33,328 nucleotides of DNA from assembly GCA_964370095.1 (NCBI GenBank), contig CAYJHJ010000016.1, positions 1 to 33,328 of the forward strand. The letters run 5' to 3'. The notes beneath the pieces are model-generated. The model was not told where the DNA came from. It worked only from the letters and a program-made list of their open reading frames with translations, and ran no database searches. Source of the stretch: CAYJAZ01 sp964370095. Lineage in GTDB: Bacteria > Desulfobacterota > Desulfovibrionia > Desulfovibrionales > Desulfovibrionaceae. Below, piece after piece: positions 9,185 through 17,404 of the stretch (positions are counted from its first letter, which is position 1; the number at the start of each line of letters is the position of its first letter). The position numbers were made by a program, and so were the translations under genes.

Positions 9185-9421
9185 ATAAAAATTTTTTTTC
9201 TTCCACATCATAAAAAATTAAAACTGCCTTTATTGTATCTTGTTGAAATATATATTTGTCTTTTTACTTTTGTAGTATGGCATATTATCAAAAATTGTGC
9301 AAGAAAAGCTTTTGTACAAAAATTTGTCATCTTGCAAGTTTTAAGAAGTGTGTTATTTATATTTTACTGCAAAAACATTAAAATTTGCAGGAAAAATTTT
9401 AGAAAATTCATGGAGTTTATT
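9185..9421. promoter_or_regulatory. Divergent intergenic region between the DUF4390 gene and the zinc-ribbon gene
   Basis: This region of about 237 bp is very A+T-rich and must hold the promoters for both flanking operons. A plus-strand reading frame is open through it in the frame of the zinc-ribbon gene, but the encoded stretch is hydrophobic and basic with no family resemblance and no ribosome-binding site, so I treat it as non-coding. A short palindrome, AAAAGCTTTT, lies near 9304-9313. I could not pick a convincing -35/-10 pair. Confidence 0.35.
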
Positions 9422-9697
9422 ATGCCTTTGTTTGACTTTGAGTGCAAAGAATGTGGAAGTGTGTTTGAAGAACTTGTATTTTCAGATGATGAAATCCCCC
9501 CTTGTCAAAACTGTAAGGGAAGTGAAACTTTCAGAAAAGTTGCTATGCCTTCACCTTTAAAAACAAATCCTTTTCCTTATCCAAATAAAACAGGAAAACC
9601 TTTGCCTAAAATGCCTTCCGCAGCTCAGATGTCAAAACTAAATCGCACCTGCCCAAATGCAGGAAGTTGCGGAGCAAGTGCAACTATTGGCGGTTGA
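9422..9697 (+). CDS. FmdB-type zinc-ribbon protein
   Basis: This 91-residue protein begins MPLFDFECKECGSVFEELVF, the standard start of the FmdB/CxxC_CXXC_SSSS zinc-ribbon family. C8 and C11 pair with C28 and C31 to form one zinc-binding knuckle. The C-terminal 50 residues are Pro-, Lys- and Asn-rich and probably disordered, with two more cysteines near the end. The name comes from an early proposal of regulation of formamidase; the general function of these proteins is unsettled. I chose this ATG because GGAG lies six nucleotides upstream and the family starts here; the open frame extends 189 nt further upstream without a matching sequence. The degP gene follows after 71 nt and may share the transcript. 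Confidence 0.85.
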   Translation: MPLFDFECKECGSVFEELVFSDDEIPPCQNCKGSETFRKVAMPSPLKTNPFPYPNKTGKPLPKMPSAAQMSKLNRTCPNAGSCGASATIGG

Positions 9698-9768
9698 GGC
9701 AACAAATAATCTTCGTGAAAGATTTAAAATCAAAGCATGCTTATAAAAAAATTATAATGGAGAATTTA

Positions 9769-11172
9769 ATGAATATTAAAAAGAAAATCCTTAGCTCTTT
9801 TGTTGTGAGTTCACTTATTTTTACATCGGTTTCAGGTGCTTTTGCTGCTTTACCCGATTTTGTGGACTTGGCAAAAAACACAGGAAAGGCTGTAGTAAAT
9901 ATCAGCACAGAAACCACCATACAAGGTGGGCAAAATTTTGGAAATATTTTTCCAAATGAAATGTTTCGTAATATGCCAAGAGAATTTGAACAATTTTTCA
10001 AAGGCTTTAACAATCCAAACCAAGAAAGAAAAACAAGCTCTTTAGGTTCAGGCTTTATTATTTCAGAAGATGGTTTTATCGTAACAAATAACCATGTAGT
10101 TGAAGATGCAGACAAAATTTTTGTAAACTTTGAAGGAGATAAAGGCAAAGCTTCTTCTATTGAGGCAAGAATTGTAGGCACTGATCCTGAAACGGATTTA
10201 GCTCTTTTAAAAGTTGAACCTGAAGGAAAGCTTCCAACTTTGAAATTTGGTGATTCAGATAAAAGTGATGTGGGCGAATGGGTGCTTGCTATAGGTAATC
10301 CTTTTGGTTTGGGGCATACTGTAACAGCAGGTATTATTTCAGCAAAAGGGCGTAATATTCAATCAGGGCCTTTTGATGATTATATTCAAACAGATACTTC
10401 AATCAATCCCGGAAACTCAGGCGGCCCGCTTATCAATATGGAAGGCGAAGTTATTGGTATAAACACAGCAATTATTGCTTCAGGCCAAGGCATTGGTTTT
10501 GCTATTCCAAGTTCACAAGCTTCAAAAATTATTGAATCTTTGAAAGAAGGCAAAAAGGTTTCACGCGGTTGGCTTGGTGTAAGCATACAAGATATTGATG
10601 AAAACACATCTAAAGCCTTGGGCCTTGAATCACTTGACGGTGCGCTTATTTCATCAGTTATGCCTGATGAGCCGGCTGATAAAGCAGGTGTAACAGCAGG
10701 TGATGTAGTAATAAAAGTAAACAACACACCTGTATCAAGTTCAGCTGAGCTTCTTCAAGAAATTGCAGCCATTGAACCGGGTAAAACAGCAAACCTTACT
10801 GTTGTTCGTGATGGTAAAGAACAAGTGATTAAAGTTGTGCTTGGTGAAAGAGAAACAAGTTCAAGTGTTGCCGCAGTTGGCAGCGGTGATGAAGTTTTAG
10901 GCATGAAGCTTCGTCCTATTACTAAGAGCGAAGGTGAAGAATTTAATCTTAAAAGCGGGCTTGTGATTGCAGAAATCAATCCACAATCTGAAGCTAGTCA
11001 ACATGGTTTACGCACTGGAGATATTATTCTTGGAGTAAATACTAAATCAGTGAAATCTTTTGAGGAATTTGAAAAGATTGTCAATGATGAAGGAAAGAAA
11101 AGAGGAGCTGTTTTCTTACACGTAAGACGCGACAGACAAGAATTTTCACTTGCTTTGCCTATTGAAAAATAG
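9769..11172 (+). CDS. degP: Periplasmic serine endoprotease DegP/HtrA (Do family)
   Basis: This 467-residue protein degrades and chaperones misfolded periplasmic proteins. A signal peptide spans about residues 1-26 (cleavage GAFA|ALPD). The trypsin-like domain holds the complete triad: H109 in TNNHVVEDAD, D143 in DPETDLALLK and S217 in NPGNSGGPL. PDZ1 lies at about 256-345 and PDZ2 at about 365-460. The length is normal for Do proteases with two PDZ domains. I placed the start here because GGAG (9759-9762) lies six nucleotides upstream; a Met four codons earlier contains part of that Shine-Dalgarno sequence, and the frame is open still further upstream without support. A strong terminator follows. 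No CpxR- or RpoE-type promoter element is evident. Confidence 0.93.
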   Translation: MNIKKKILSSFVVSSLIFTSVSGAFAALPDFVDLAKNTGKAVVNISTETTIQGGQNFGNIFPNEMFRNMPREFEQFFKGFNNPNQERKTSSLGSGFIISEDGFIVTNNHVVEDADKIFVNFEGDKGKASSIEARIVGTDPETDLALLKVEPEGKLPTLKFGDSDKSDVGEWVLAIGNPFGLGHTVTAGIISAKGRNIQSGPFDDYIQTDTSINPGNSGGPLINMEGEVIGINTAIIASGQGIGFAIPSSQASKIIESLKEGKKVSRGWLGVSIQDIDENTSKALGLESLDGALISSVMPDEPADKAGVTAGDVVIKVNNTPVSSSAELLQEIAAIEPGKTANLTVVRDGKEQVIKVVLGERETSSSVAAVGSGDEVLGMKLRPITKSEGEEFNLKSGLVIAEINPQSEASQHGLRTGDIILGVNTKSVKSFEEFEKIVNDEGKKRGAVFLHVRRDRQEFSLALPIEK

Positions 11173-11196
11173 CAAAGAGTAAATAACAGTTCATAT

Positions 11197-11237
11197 AATA
11201 AAAGTGTCAATTCAATAAATGCGTTGACACTTTTATT
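11197..11237. terminator. Bidirectional intrinsic terminator between degP and tupA
   Basis: A perfect 14-bp inverted repeat, AATAAAAGTGTCAA (11197-11210) and TTGACACTTTTATT (11224-11237), is separated by a 13-nt loop. The right arm ends in a T-rich tract on the plus strand and the left arm gives a T-rich tract on the minus strand. It therefore serves both convergent genes, whose stop codons are at 11172 and 11267. Confidence 0.9.
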
Positions 11238-11266
11238 CTTTAATTATTTTATAATTAATTTATGTT

Positions 11267-12100
11267 TTATTCTTTTTCAGGCGGGAAAAATAATTGCTTG
11301 TTCTGTACTTTGAAATTTTCAATGGCATTTCTTCCTTTTTCAGAAACAAGCCAATCGCCCAATATTTGTGCTTCATCAATTTTTACGTGCGGATATTTGG
11401 CAGGGTTTACTGGAATATAGCCATAAGGGTTTAATAAGTCTGCATAGCCTTCTGAAATAATTTCAAGCTCAGTAGTTGGAGGTGCGGCATATTTCATGGC
11501 ATAATAAGTGCCACGATCAGAAAGGGTATAAGCCTCTTTTTCTTCAGCCATGATAATTGTTTTGCCCATGCCTTGCCCTATTGATTGATACCATTTTGAA
11601 CGAGTAGGGTAATTGCTTTCTAAAGAAGTTTTTGTGCCTGCCCAGATTTTTGCCTCTCTTGAATGTGTGCCTGAATCATCACCGCGTGAAATAAATATTG
11701 CCTGATTATCTGCAATTTTTTGAAAAGCTTCTTGCACACTTTTTGATGTTTTGGCATTGGCAGGGTCGTCTTTAGGGCCAATCAATATAAAATCATTATA
11801 CATTATATAGTAGCGTTTTGTGCCATAACCATTTATAATGAAATCTTCTTCACGGGCAAAATCATGAACCAATATAGCATCAACATTACCGTCTATTCCG
11901 TCTTTGATTGCGGCCCCTGTGCCTTTTGCTATAATTTTAACTTTTATGCCTGTTTCAGCAGTGAAAATTGGAAGAATATAGCCAAGTAAACCGGAATTTT
12001 CTGAACTTGTAGTGGTAGAAACGGTAATAAAACTTTCCTTTGCAAATAGGAAATTTGAGGTAGAGAAAAGCATAATAAGCGCTATAATAAGTTTTTTCAT
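11267..12100 (-). CDS. tupA: Tungstate/molybdate ABC transporter substrate-binding protein (TupA-like)
   Basis: This 277-residue protein has a signal peptide (MKKLIIALIMLFSTSNFLFA). It is a periplasmic oxyanion-binding protein of the TupA/PstS-like type. TupA delivers tungstate to a TupBC ABC transporter for tungsten-pterin enzymes such as formate dehydrogenases. Family marks are VSTTTSSENSGLL near the mature N-terminus, GTGAAIKDGIDGNVDAILVH, and the anion-binding loop SRGDDSGTHSRE. I chose this ATG because AAGGA lies seven nucleotides upstream; a Met six codons earlier lacks that support. No tupB or tupC gene lies alongside, so the permease and ATPase must be elsewhere or another transporter is used. 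It is a single-gene transcription unit. Confidence 0.88.
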   Translation of the reverse strand: MKKLIIALIMLFSTSNFLFAKESFITVSTTTSSENSGLLGYILPIFTAETGIKVKIIAKGTGAAIKDGIDGNVDAILVHDFAREEDFIINGYGTKRYYIMYNDFILIGPKDDPANAKTSKSVQEAFQKIADNQAIFISRGDDSGTHSREAKIWAGTKTSLESNYPTRSKWYQSIGQGMGKTIIMAEEKEAYTLSDRGTYYAMKYAAPPTTELEIISEGYADLLNPYGYIPVNPAKYPHVKIDEAQILGDWLVSEKGRNAIENFKVQNKQLFFPPEKE

Positions 12101-12135
12101 AAGTTTTTCCTTTTGCAAAAATAATACTAAGTATT

Positions 12136-12164
12136 TTATTAGTTTCTTTCTTTCTTGCTGTCAA
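12136..12164 (-). promoter_or_regulatory. Candidate sigma-70 promoter for tupA
   Basis: On the minus strand TTGACA (complement of 12159-12164) and TAATAA (complement of 12136-12141) are separated by 17 nt, upstream of the tupA start at 12100. The -35 is a perfect match and the -10 matches at four of six positions. Confidence 0.6.
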
Positions 12165-12264
12165 GAAATATACTATAGTCAAAAATTGTTTTTATACAAA
12201 ATATAAATGCTTTGTTCTGGTTTAAAAAAAGAGTTAATTACTTTTATTTGAAAGACTTCAATGA

Positions 12265-12293
12265 TTGACTTTTATTTTAAATATGTTTATAAT
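12265..12293 (+). promoter_or_regulatory. Near-consensus sigma-70 promoter of the purF operon
   Basis: TTGACT (12265-12270) and TATAAT (12288-12293) are separated by exactly 17 nt. Transcription would start near 12300, about 30 nt before the first gene of the operon at 12330. It is among the best promoter matches in the window. No PurR-like operator is obvious. Confidence 0.75.
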
Positions 12294-12329
12294 CCAAAAA
12301 ATATTTACGAGAAATTTTAAGGAAGAAAC

Positions 12330-13649
12330 ATGCCTATAAAAGAAGCAATAACTATTTGTAAAACAATATTAAGAAATGGCTTTGATGCATATACTATCAA
12401 TGCAAATTTGCAAGAAGAAGTTTTTCAATTAACAAATGAACTCACTTTAGATATTGCTTGCGAAGGCGACTATGATACTTTATCAAAGTTTTTCCCATCT
12501 CTAGAAGAATCTTTTGAAGAAGGCGTGATTGCCAAAATGTACACCGAAACAGGGGCTTTGGTAAGATTTTATTCTATTCGTTGTGATGAATGTGCCCACC
12601 CTGATTTTTCATTTATGCGAATTTCGCCGCACATGCTTAAGGTTTTGGAAGAAAAAAACGATCTTTTGCACTCTATCATACAAGGCACAATGCAGCCTTG
12701 CTCGCAAGACGAGGCTTTTGAAGATCCTGCAAAAGGTTTTATCGCTTTAAAAGGTGTTGCAATAAAAACTTTGCAAAGAGATTATAGCCTTGCTATTGCA
12801 GCTTTACGTTTGGCTGCAAATTATGATCTTCCTATTGAAGCAACAACATGGCTTGCGATTATACGCTCTTCGCATCAAATTGCAGACTATCTTCCTATGA
12901 ATGTTTTTATGCAGGAAATGCGTTTGGTTGCTGCTGAAAACCTTTGGAGATTTGTTCAATTGCTTTCAGATAGTTTTATCTTGCACGCAATTTTACCTGA
13001 AGTTGCAGCCTTGCATGCCGTGAAGCAGCAAAAAAATAAAGATGAAGTTTCTGAAGTGAGTGTTTTTGATTATACTGTTTTATGCATGAAGCATTATCCT
13101 GAAGGAAAATTTGCTCATGACTGGCTTGGAACTGTTGCTATGCTTTTCCATGCTATAGGCAAACTTTATTGTGCAGAGCAATACCATGGCCGTTGGACAT
13201 TTTATCAATACCATCGCGTCGGTGCTCAAATCACTCGTGCAATTATGAACAGATTAAACTTTTCTTTTGAAGAAATAGATATTGTTTGCGGTATGGTGAG
13301 AAATCATATACGCTTCTTCTCTATGCTTACCGATAGAGGAATACGTAGATTTATGGCATTGCCGCAAAGTGAAAGACTTATCGAAATGACAAGAGCACAT
13401 ATTGTTGCAACAGGTCTGTCTTATACTAATTTCAACCATAATATCAAATACTTAGAAAGGGCAGACACCCCTGAAGCTATGGTAGAACCTCTTATGAACG
13501 GTAATGAAATCATGGAAGTTACAGAGCTTCCGCCGGGAAGAGCCATAGGGCTTATCAGAGATGCACTTTTGCAGGCTCAAATAGAAGGCAAAGTTAAAAC
13601 TTCTGAAGAAGCAGCCGATTTTGTTCGTTCATATTCGGTTGAGGTATAA
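12330..13649 (+). CDS. Degenerate tRNA nucleotidyltransferase/poly(A) polymerase-like HD protein
   Basis: This 439-residue protein aligns by eye with the class II CCA-adding enzyme/poly(A) polymerase fold followed by its HD domain, but the key residues are changed. The nucleotidyltransferase head should show a GG-x-VRD loop and a catalytic DxD; here the matching stretch reads AYTINANLQE (20-29) and LTLDIAC (38-44). The neck resembles the family (EDPAKG near 131 and LQRDYSLAIAALRLAANYDL near 148-167). In the HD domain the HD pair reads H274-A275 in FHAIGK, an upstream His is replaced in VFDYTVLC, and H295 is kept. Catalysis at both sites is therefore doubtful, and a binding or scaffold role is inferred. 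It is the first gene of the operon and ends 4 nt before purF. Confidence 0.72.
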   Translation: MPIKEAITICKTILRNGFDAYTINANLQEEVFQLTNELTLDIACEGDYDTLSKFFPSLEESFEEGVIAKMYTETGALVRFYSIRCDECAHPDFSFMRISPHMLKVLEEKNDLLHSIIQGTMQPCSQDEAFEDPAKGFIALKGVAIKTLQRDYSLAIAALRLAANYDLPIEATTWLAIIRSSHQIADYLPMNVFMQEMRLVAAENLWRFVQLLSDSFILHAILPEVAALHAVKQQKNKDEVSEVSVFDYTVLCMKHYPEGKFAHDWLGTVAMLFHAIGKLYCAEQYHGRWTFYQYHRVGAQITRAIMNRLNFSFEEIDIVCGMVRNHIRFFSMLTDRGIRRFMALPQSERLIEMTRAHIVATGLSYTNFNHNIKYLERADTPEAMVEPLMNGNEIMEVTELPPGRAIGLIRDALLQAQIEGKVKTSEEAADFVRSYSVEV

Positions 13650-13653
13650 TTTT

Positions 13654-15042
13654 ATGTGTGGAATTTTTGGAATTACCGGTCATGACGAAGCGGCTCGTCT
13701 AACATATTTTGGGCTTTATGCAATGCAGCATAGAGGGCAAGAAAGTGCGGGCATTGCCTCATTTGATGGAAAGAAAACCTCTTTTCATTTGGGCATGGGC
13801 ATTGTTCCGGATATTTTTACAGAAGATATTTTGTCTTCGCATTTGCAAGGTCATATTGCAATTGGCCATAATAGATATTCAACAACAGGCAAACCTGAAA
13901 GAAGAAATGTGCAGCCCTTGGTGGTAAGTATGCATGGTTCTATGTTTGCTTTGGCACACAATGGAAATCTTTTAAATGCCCTTGAAGTAAGAAAAGAGCT
14001 TGAAGAAAGTGGTGCTATTTTTCAAACAAGTTCTGATAGTGAAGTTTTTATTCACCTTATTTCACGTTTGTTGCCGCACTATACTGTTGAAGAAGCTATT
14101 ATGAAAGCTACAGAAAGGGTGGTGGGTGCGTATTGTCTTTTAATTTTATATAAAGGCAAACTCATTGTTCTTCGTGATCCTCATGGTTTTCATCCGCTTA
14201 TCATGGGTAAATTGAACGGCATAGCTGAATCCTTTGTTTTTGCCTCAGAGTCTTGTGCTTTTGATTTACTAGATGCTGAACCTCTGCGTTCAGTTGAACC
14301 CGGCGAAATGCTTGTTATCGAAGAAAATTCAACAGAATATAAATCATATAGATTACCTCAACAAAAACCTATTAAGCAATGCATTTTTGAGCTTGTATAT
14401 TTTGCACGCCCGGATTCAACTGTTTTTGGCGAAGATGTTTTGCAGTGCCGCAAACGTATGGGGGCGGCTATGGTGAAAGAACAGCCTGTTGTTGCTGATG
14501 TTGTTGTGCCTTTTCCTGATTCCGGCATTTATTCGGCGGTTGGGGCCTCACAAGAATCAGCTATTCCTTATGAGCATGCACTTATCAGAAATCACTATGT
14601 GGGCAGAACATTTATCCAGCCCTCGCAGTCAATGCGTGAATTTAGTGTGCGTGTGAAGATTAACCCCGTAAAATCTGCCATTGAAAACAAGAAATTACTA
14701 GTAGTTGATGACAGTATTGTTCGTGGAACAACAGTAAGAACGCGTTGTGCAAAATTACGTGAACTTGGTGCAAAAGAAGTGCATTTTCGCGTGTCATGCC
14801 CGCCAATAAAATATCCATGTTTTTATGGAATTGATTTTCCATCACCTTTTGAACTTATTGCAAATAAACATAGTTTAGAGCAGCTTTCAAAAGTTCTTGG
14901 TTTAGATACATTGCATTACCTTTCTTTAGAAGGGCTTAAATCGTGCGTGTCAGAGCCTGAAAATTATTGCTGTGCTTGCTTTGATGGGGTTTACCCAACG
15001 GAAGTTCCCGTGATGACTGATAAATATTCCTTAGAACAATAG
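13654..15042 (+). CDS. purF: Amidophosphoribosyltransferase PurF
   Basis: This 462-residue cytosolic enzyme catalyses the first committed step of purine synthesis, converting PRPP and glutamine to 5-phosphoribosylamine. The Ntn-type glutaminase nucleophile C2 directly follows the initiator Met (MCGIFGITGH), so there is no propeptide. The PRPP loop VVDDSIVRGTT lies at about 350-360. C243 (QCIFELVYF), C389 (PCFYGID) and C439/C442 (YCCACF) match the four [4Fe-4S] ligands of the Bacillus-type enzyme. I chose this start because C2 must be exposed and GAGGT lies eight nucleotides upstream, inside the end of the preceding gene; an upstream TTG in frame would add 11 residues. Four nucleotides separate it from that gene, suggesting translational coupling. 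No other pur gene is in the window. Confidence 0.95.
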   Translation: MCGIFGITGHDEAARLTYFGLYAMQHRGQESAGIASFDGKKTSFHLGMGIVPDIFTEDILSSHLQGHIAIGHNRYSTTGKPERRNVQPLVVSMHGSMFALAHNGNLLNALEVRKELEESGAIFQTSSDSEVFIHLISRLLPHYTVEEAIMKATERVVGAYCLLILYKGKLIVLRDPHGFHPLIMGKLNGIAESFVFASESCAFDLLDAEPLRSVEPGEMLVIEENSTEYKSYRLPQQKPIKQCIFELVYFARPDSTVFGEDVLQCRKRMGAAMVKEQPVVADVVVPFPDSGIYSAVGASQESAIPYEHALIRNHYVGRTFIQPSQSMREFSVRVKINPVKSAIENKKLLVVDDSIVRGTTVRTRCAKLRELGAKEVHFRVSCPPIKYPCFYGIDFPSPFELIANKHSLEQLSKVLGLDTLHYLSLEGLKSCVSEPENYCCACFDGVYPTEVPVMTDKYSLEQ

Positions 15043-15064
15043 CTGAATTTACAAGGAGTGCGTA

Positions 15065-16594
15065 ATGAAAGTTAAAAAATACCATCCCAAAAAAACTGCT
15101 TTTTTGTCAGTTTATATTATCCTCACTATCTTTTTATCTGTAAGTATTGCTTTTTTAACAATAAAAATTAATGAGGATATGTTGCAAACTTCCTTTATGA
15201 ATATTGAAGAGCAACTTGATTTACAAAAATCATTAATTCTTGCAGAGCTTGATTCTGACGTTGAAAACTTGGAACTTTTTGCAAAGTCAATCGCTCATGA
15301 AGAGAATATAAAAGAAAATTTTGCACTTCTAACTGCCGGTAAAAGCGTGGGAGCTACTGATAGTAGAGTTTATTTTCTTGATGAAACAGGGCAAGGCTAT
15401 ATTAACGAAGACACTTTTATAGATTTAACTGTTGAAACATATTACTTGCTTTTAAGTCAGGGCAAAACAATTATTTCAAGCGTTCGCTTCAATGAATTTG
15501 GAAGTTCTTTTTTTATTGTTGCCCCTATTATGGAAGATATGAAAGCAAAAGGTTTTATTCTAAACGAAATTTCAACCTTATATNNNNNNNNNNGTTTTGA
15601 TGATATGCTTTATACTTATATTGTTGATGAGCTTGGAAATACTATAGCACTAAACATGAATTCATATGTTATTTTACCAAGTGAGCCTTTAAGAAATATC
15701 TTACAAAGAGTTGAATATGACTTAAGGCCTGGGCTTGTTAACAGCTTTGATAAAATTCTTGAAGATTTTTCAGTGGGTAAAAGTGGGGCTTTTGAAATAA
15801 GCCATATCACAAACACACGTTTAGCTTATTATACTCCTTTAGGTGTAAACTCATGGTATCTTATTTCTTTTTTACCTGAAGAAGCACTTACAGATACTGT
15901 ATTTACTATTAGATTTGCTATGGCTGCATTGGCAGTGGTTGCTTTAGGGCTTATACTTTTATTTGCTCTTTACATCTCTTCCTTACTAAAAAGAATTAAT
16001 AGAATAAGAGAAGATTTAATTCACGAGCTTACTTCACGTATTGATTCAGATCCTGTTACAAAGCTCTACACTAGGGAAGAAACAGAAAACCGCATTGCAA
16101 CCTATCTTACCTATACTCATGACAAACAGTCTTCTGCTTTATTACTTGTTGATATTGATGACTTTAAAAGAGTCAATACGCTATTGGGCGAAGAAGCAGG
16201 TGATAGTATACTTCATGATGCAGCACAAGAAATTAGAAAATGTTTCCGTAGTAGTGATCTTGTAGGTAGAGTAGATAGAAACCTCTTTATAATTCTTCTT
16301 AGAAATACTGATGATCTTGCTATTATCACGATGAAAGCTGAAAAGATCCTTTATGGCCTCAGCGAAGTTATGTTTGGCGATGATGATTATCTTACTGCCT
16401 CAGTGGGTATTGCAATTTGCCCTGATGATGCCAAAGATTTCAGAAGTCTTTATTCAAAAGCAGATGCTGCATTATATCATGTGAAGCTTATGGGTAAAGA
16501 CGGCTATGCCTTTTATGATGAAAACCTTAAAGATAAGATGAGATATATCGAGCTTAAAGGTGATCAAACAAATATAGATAATGCTGCTGTCTAA
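15065..16594 (+). CDS. Membrane sensor with degenerate GGDEF domain (interrupted by an assembly gap)
   Basis: This frame of about 509 codons encodes a transmembrane helix at about residues 12-34, a periplasmic sensor region resembling a Cache fold (about 35-285), a second helix (about 290-315) and a GGDEF-type domain (about 345-500). The usual GG(D/E)EF active-site loop reads DRNLF (residues 404-408), so diguanylate cyclase activity is very unlikely. RSSD at 395-398 sits exactly where the product-inhibition RxxD site lies, five residues before the loop, suggesting a c-di-GMP-binding receptor; this is inference. AAGGAG lies upstream of the ATG. Ten Ns at 15584-15593 make residues around 174-177 unknown, and the true gap length may differ. 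It is the third gene of the purF operon. Confidence 0.85.
   Translation: MKVKKYHPKKTAFLSVYIILTIFLSVSIAFLTIKINEDMLQTSFMNIEEQLDLQKSLILAELDSDVENLELFAKSIAHEENIKENFALLTAGKSVGATDSRVYFLDETGQGYINEDTFIDLTVETYYLLLSQGKTIISSVRFNEFGSSFFIVAPIMEDMKAKGFILNEISTLYXXXXFDDMLYTYIVDELGNTIALNMNSYVILPSEPLRNILQRVEYDLRPGLVNSFDKILEDFSVGKSGAFEISHITNTRLAYYTPLGVNSWYLISFLPEEALTDTVFTIRFAMAALAVVALGLILLFALYISSLLKRINRIREDLIHELTSRIDSDPVTKLYTREETENRIATYLTYTHDKQSSALLLVDIDDFKRVNTLLGEEAGDSILHDAAQEIRKCFRSSDLVGRVDRNLFIILLRNTDDLAIITMKAEKILYGLSEVMFGDDDYLTASVGIAICPDDAKDFRSLYSKADAALYHVKLMGKDGYAFYDENLKDKMRYIELKGDQTNIDNAAV
15584..15593. other. Assembly gap (10 Ns)
   Basis: Ten consecutive Ns lie inside the sensor region of the GGDEF-like gene. 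The frame is open on both sides and happens to stay in phase across ten positions, but a fixed-length N run may hide a gap of any size. Confidence 0.99.
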
Positions 16595-16626
16595 TTCATA
16601 ATTATTGTTTATTGTAGAGGACTTGG

Positions 16627-17373
16627 ATGAAACTTTGGAATATAAAGCATAAAAATGTTTTTTACTTTGCACAAATTGAAAATGGAAAGGCTTTGTGCTT
16701 TGATGAAGAACTAAAAGCTGTGAAAGAGCTTCCTTTGGCTGAAATTACAGTTTTGCCTTTGCCATTACCCTCGAAATTAGTTTGTGTTGGCCTTAATTAC
16801 AAAGCCCATGCAAAAGAAATAAATATGCCTTTACCTCTTGAACCGGCTTTCTTTTTAAAGCCTCAAACAACAATAATCAATGAACAAGAAGAAATTCTTC
16901 TTCCTAAAAATATTGGTTCAATCCATTATGAGGGAGAGCTTGCTTTCGTGATTAAAAAAAGATGTGCAAATATCCGCACTGAAGATGCAAGTGATTATAT
17001 TCTTGGTTATACAATAGCAAATGATGTAACAGCTCGTGATATTCAAAAAACTGATACTTTAATGGGAAGATGTAAGGCTTATAATACATTTACGCCAATA
17101 GCACCTTTTATTGAAACAGTGCCGCCTTCTGCTAAATCTGTGCTAAGGACATTTGTTAATGGTGAACTTAAGCAAGAATCACAATTGGCGGACATGGTTT
17201 TCAGCCCTTATGAAATACTTGCAAACTTATCGCATGTGATGACCTTTAATCCACTTGATATTATTCTTACCGGTACGCCACATAATGTTGGTCCTATAGT
17301 GCATAATGATATTGTACGTATAGAGATTGAAAATGTTGGCTCTCTTGAAAACAAGGCTATAGCTAAAAGCTAG
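16627..17373 (+). CDS. Fumarylacetoacetate hydrolase (FAH) family protein
   Basis: This 248-residue cytosolic protein has the FAH fold typical of small bacterial members that act as acylpyruvases, oxaloacetate decarboxylases or hydroxyheptadienedioate isomerases. Visible family marks are VGLNYKAHAKEI (54-65), the metal-site pair E102 and E104 in HYEGELAFVI, D133 in ANDVTARDIQ, and TGTPHNVGPI near the C-terminus. The exact substrate cannot be told from sequence. GAGG lies seven nucleotides before the ATG. Gaps of 32 and 31 nt to its neighbours place it in the purF operon between the GGDEF-like and HD-GYP genes. That context suggests no aromatic-degradation pathway, so a metabolite-repair role such as acylpyruvate or oxaloacetate clearance is a reasonable guess. 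Confidence 0.88.
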   Translation: MKLWNIKHKNVFYFAQIENGKALCFDEELKAVKELPLAEITVLPLPLPSKLVCVGLNYKAHAKEINMPLPLEPAFFLKPQTTIINEQEEILLPKNIGSIHYEGELAFVIKKRCANIRTEDASDYILGYTIANDVTARDIQKTDTLMGRCKAYNTFTPIAPFIETVPPSAKSVLRTFVNGELKQESQLADMVFSPYEILANLSHVMTFNPLDIILTGTPHNVGPIVHNDIVRIEIENVGSLENKAIAKS

Positions 17374-17404
17374 GCGTAAAATAAGGTGTATATTTGGAAG
17401 TTAA

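Noticed and set aside
9233..9421. Upstream extension of the zinc-ribbon reading frame
   Set aside because: The added residues are hydrophobic and unlike the family, and a well-spaced GGAG supports the ATG at 9422.
9667..9768. Upstream extension of the degP reading frame overlapping the zinc-ribbon gene
   Set aside because: It would bury the signal peptide behind 34 extra residues; GGAG supports the start at 9769.
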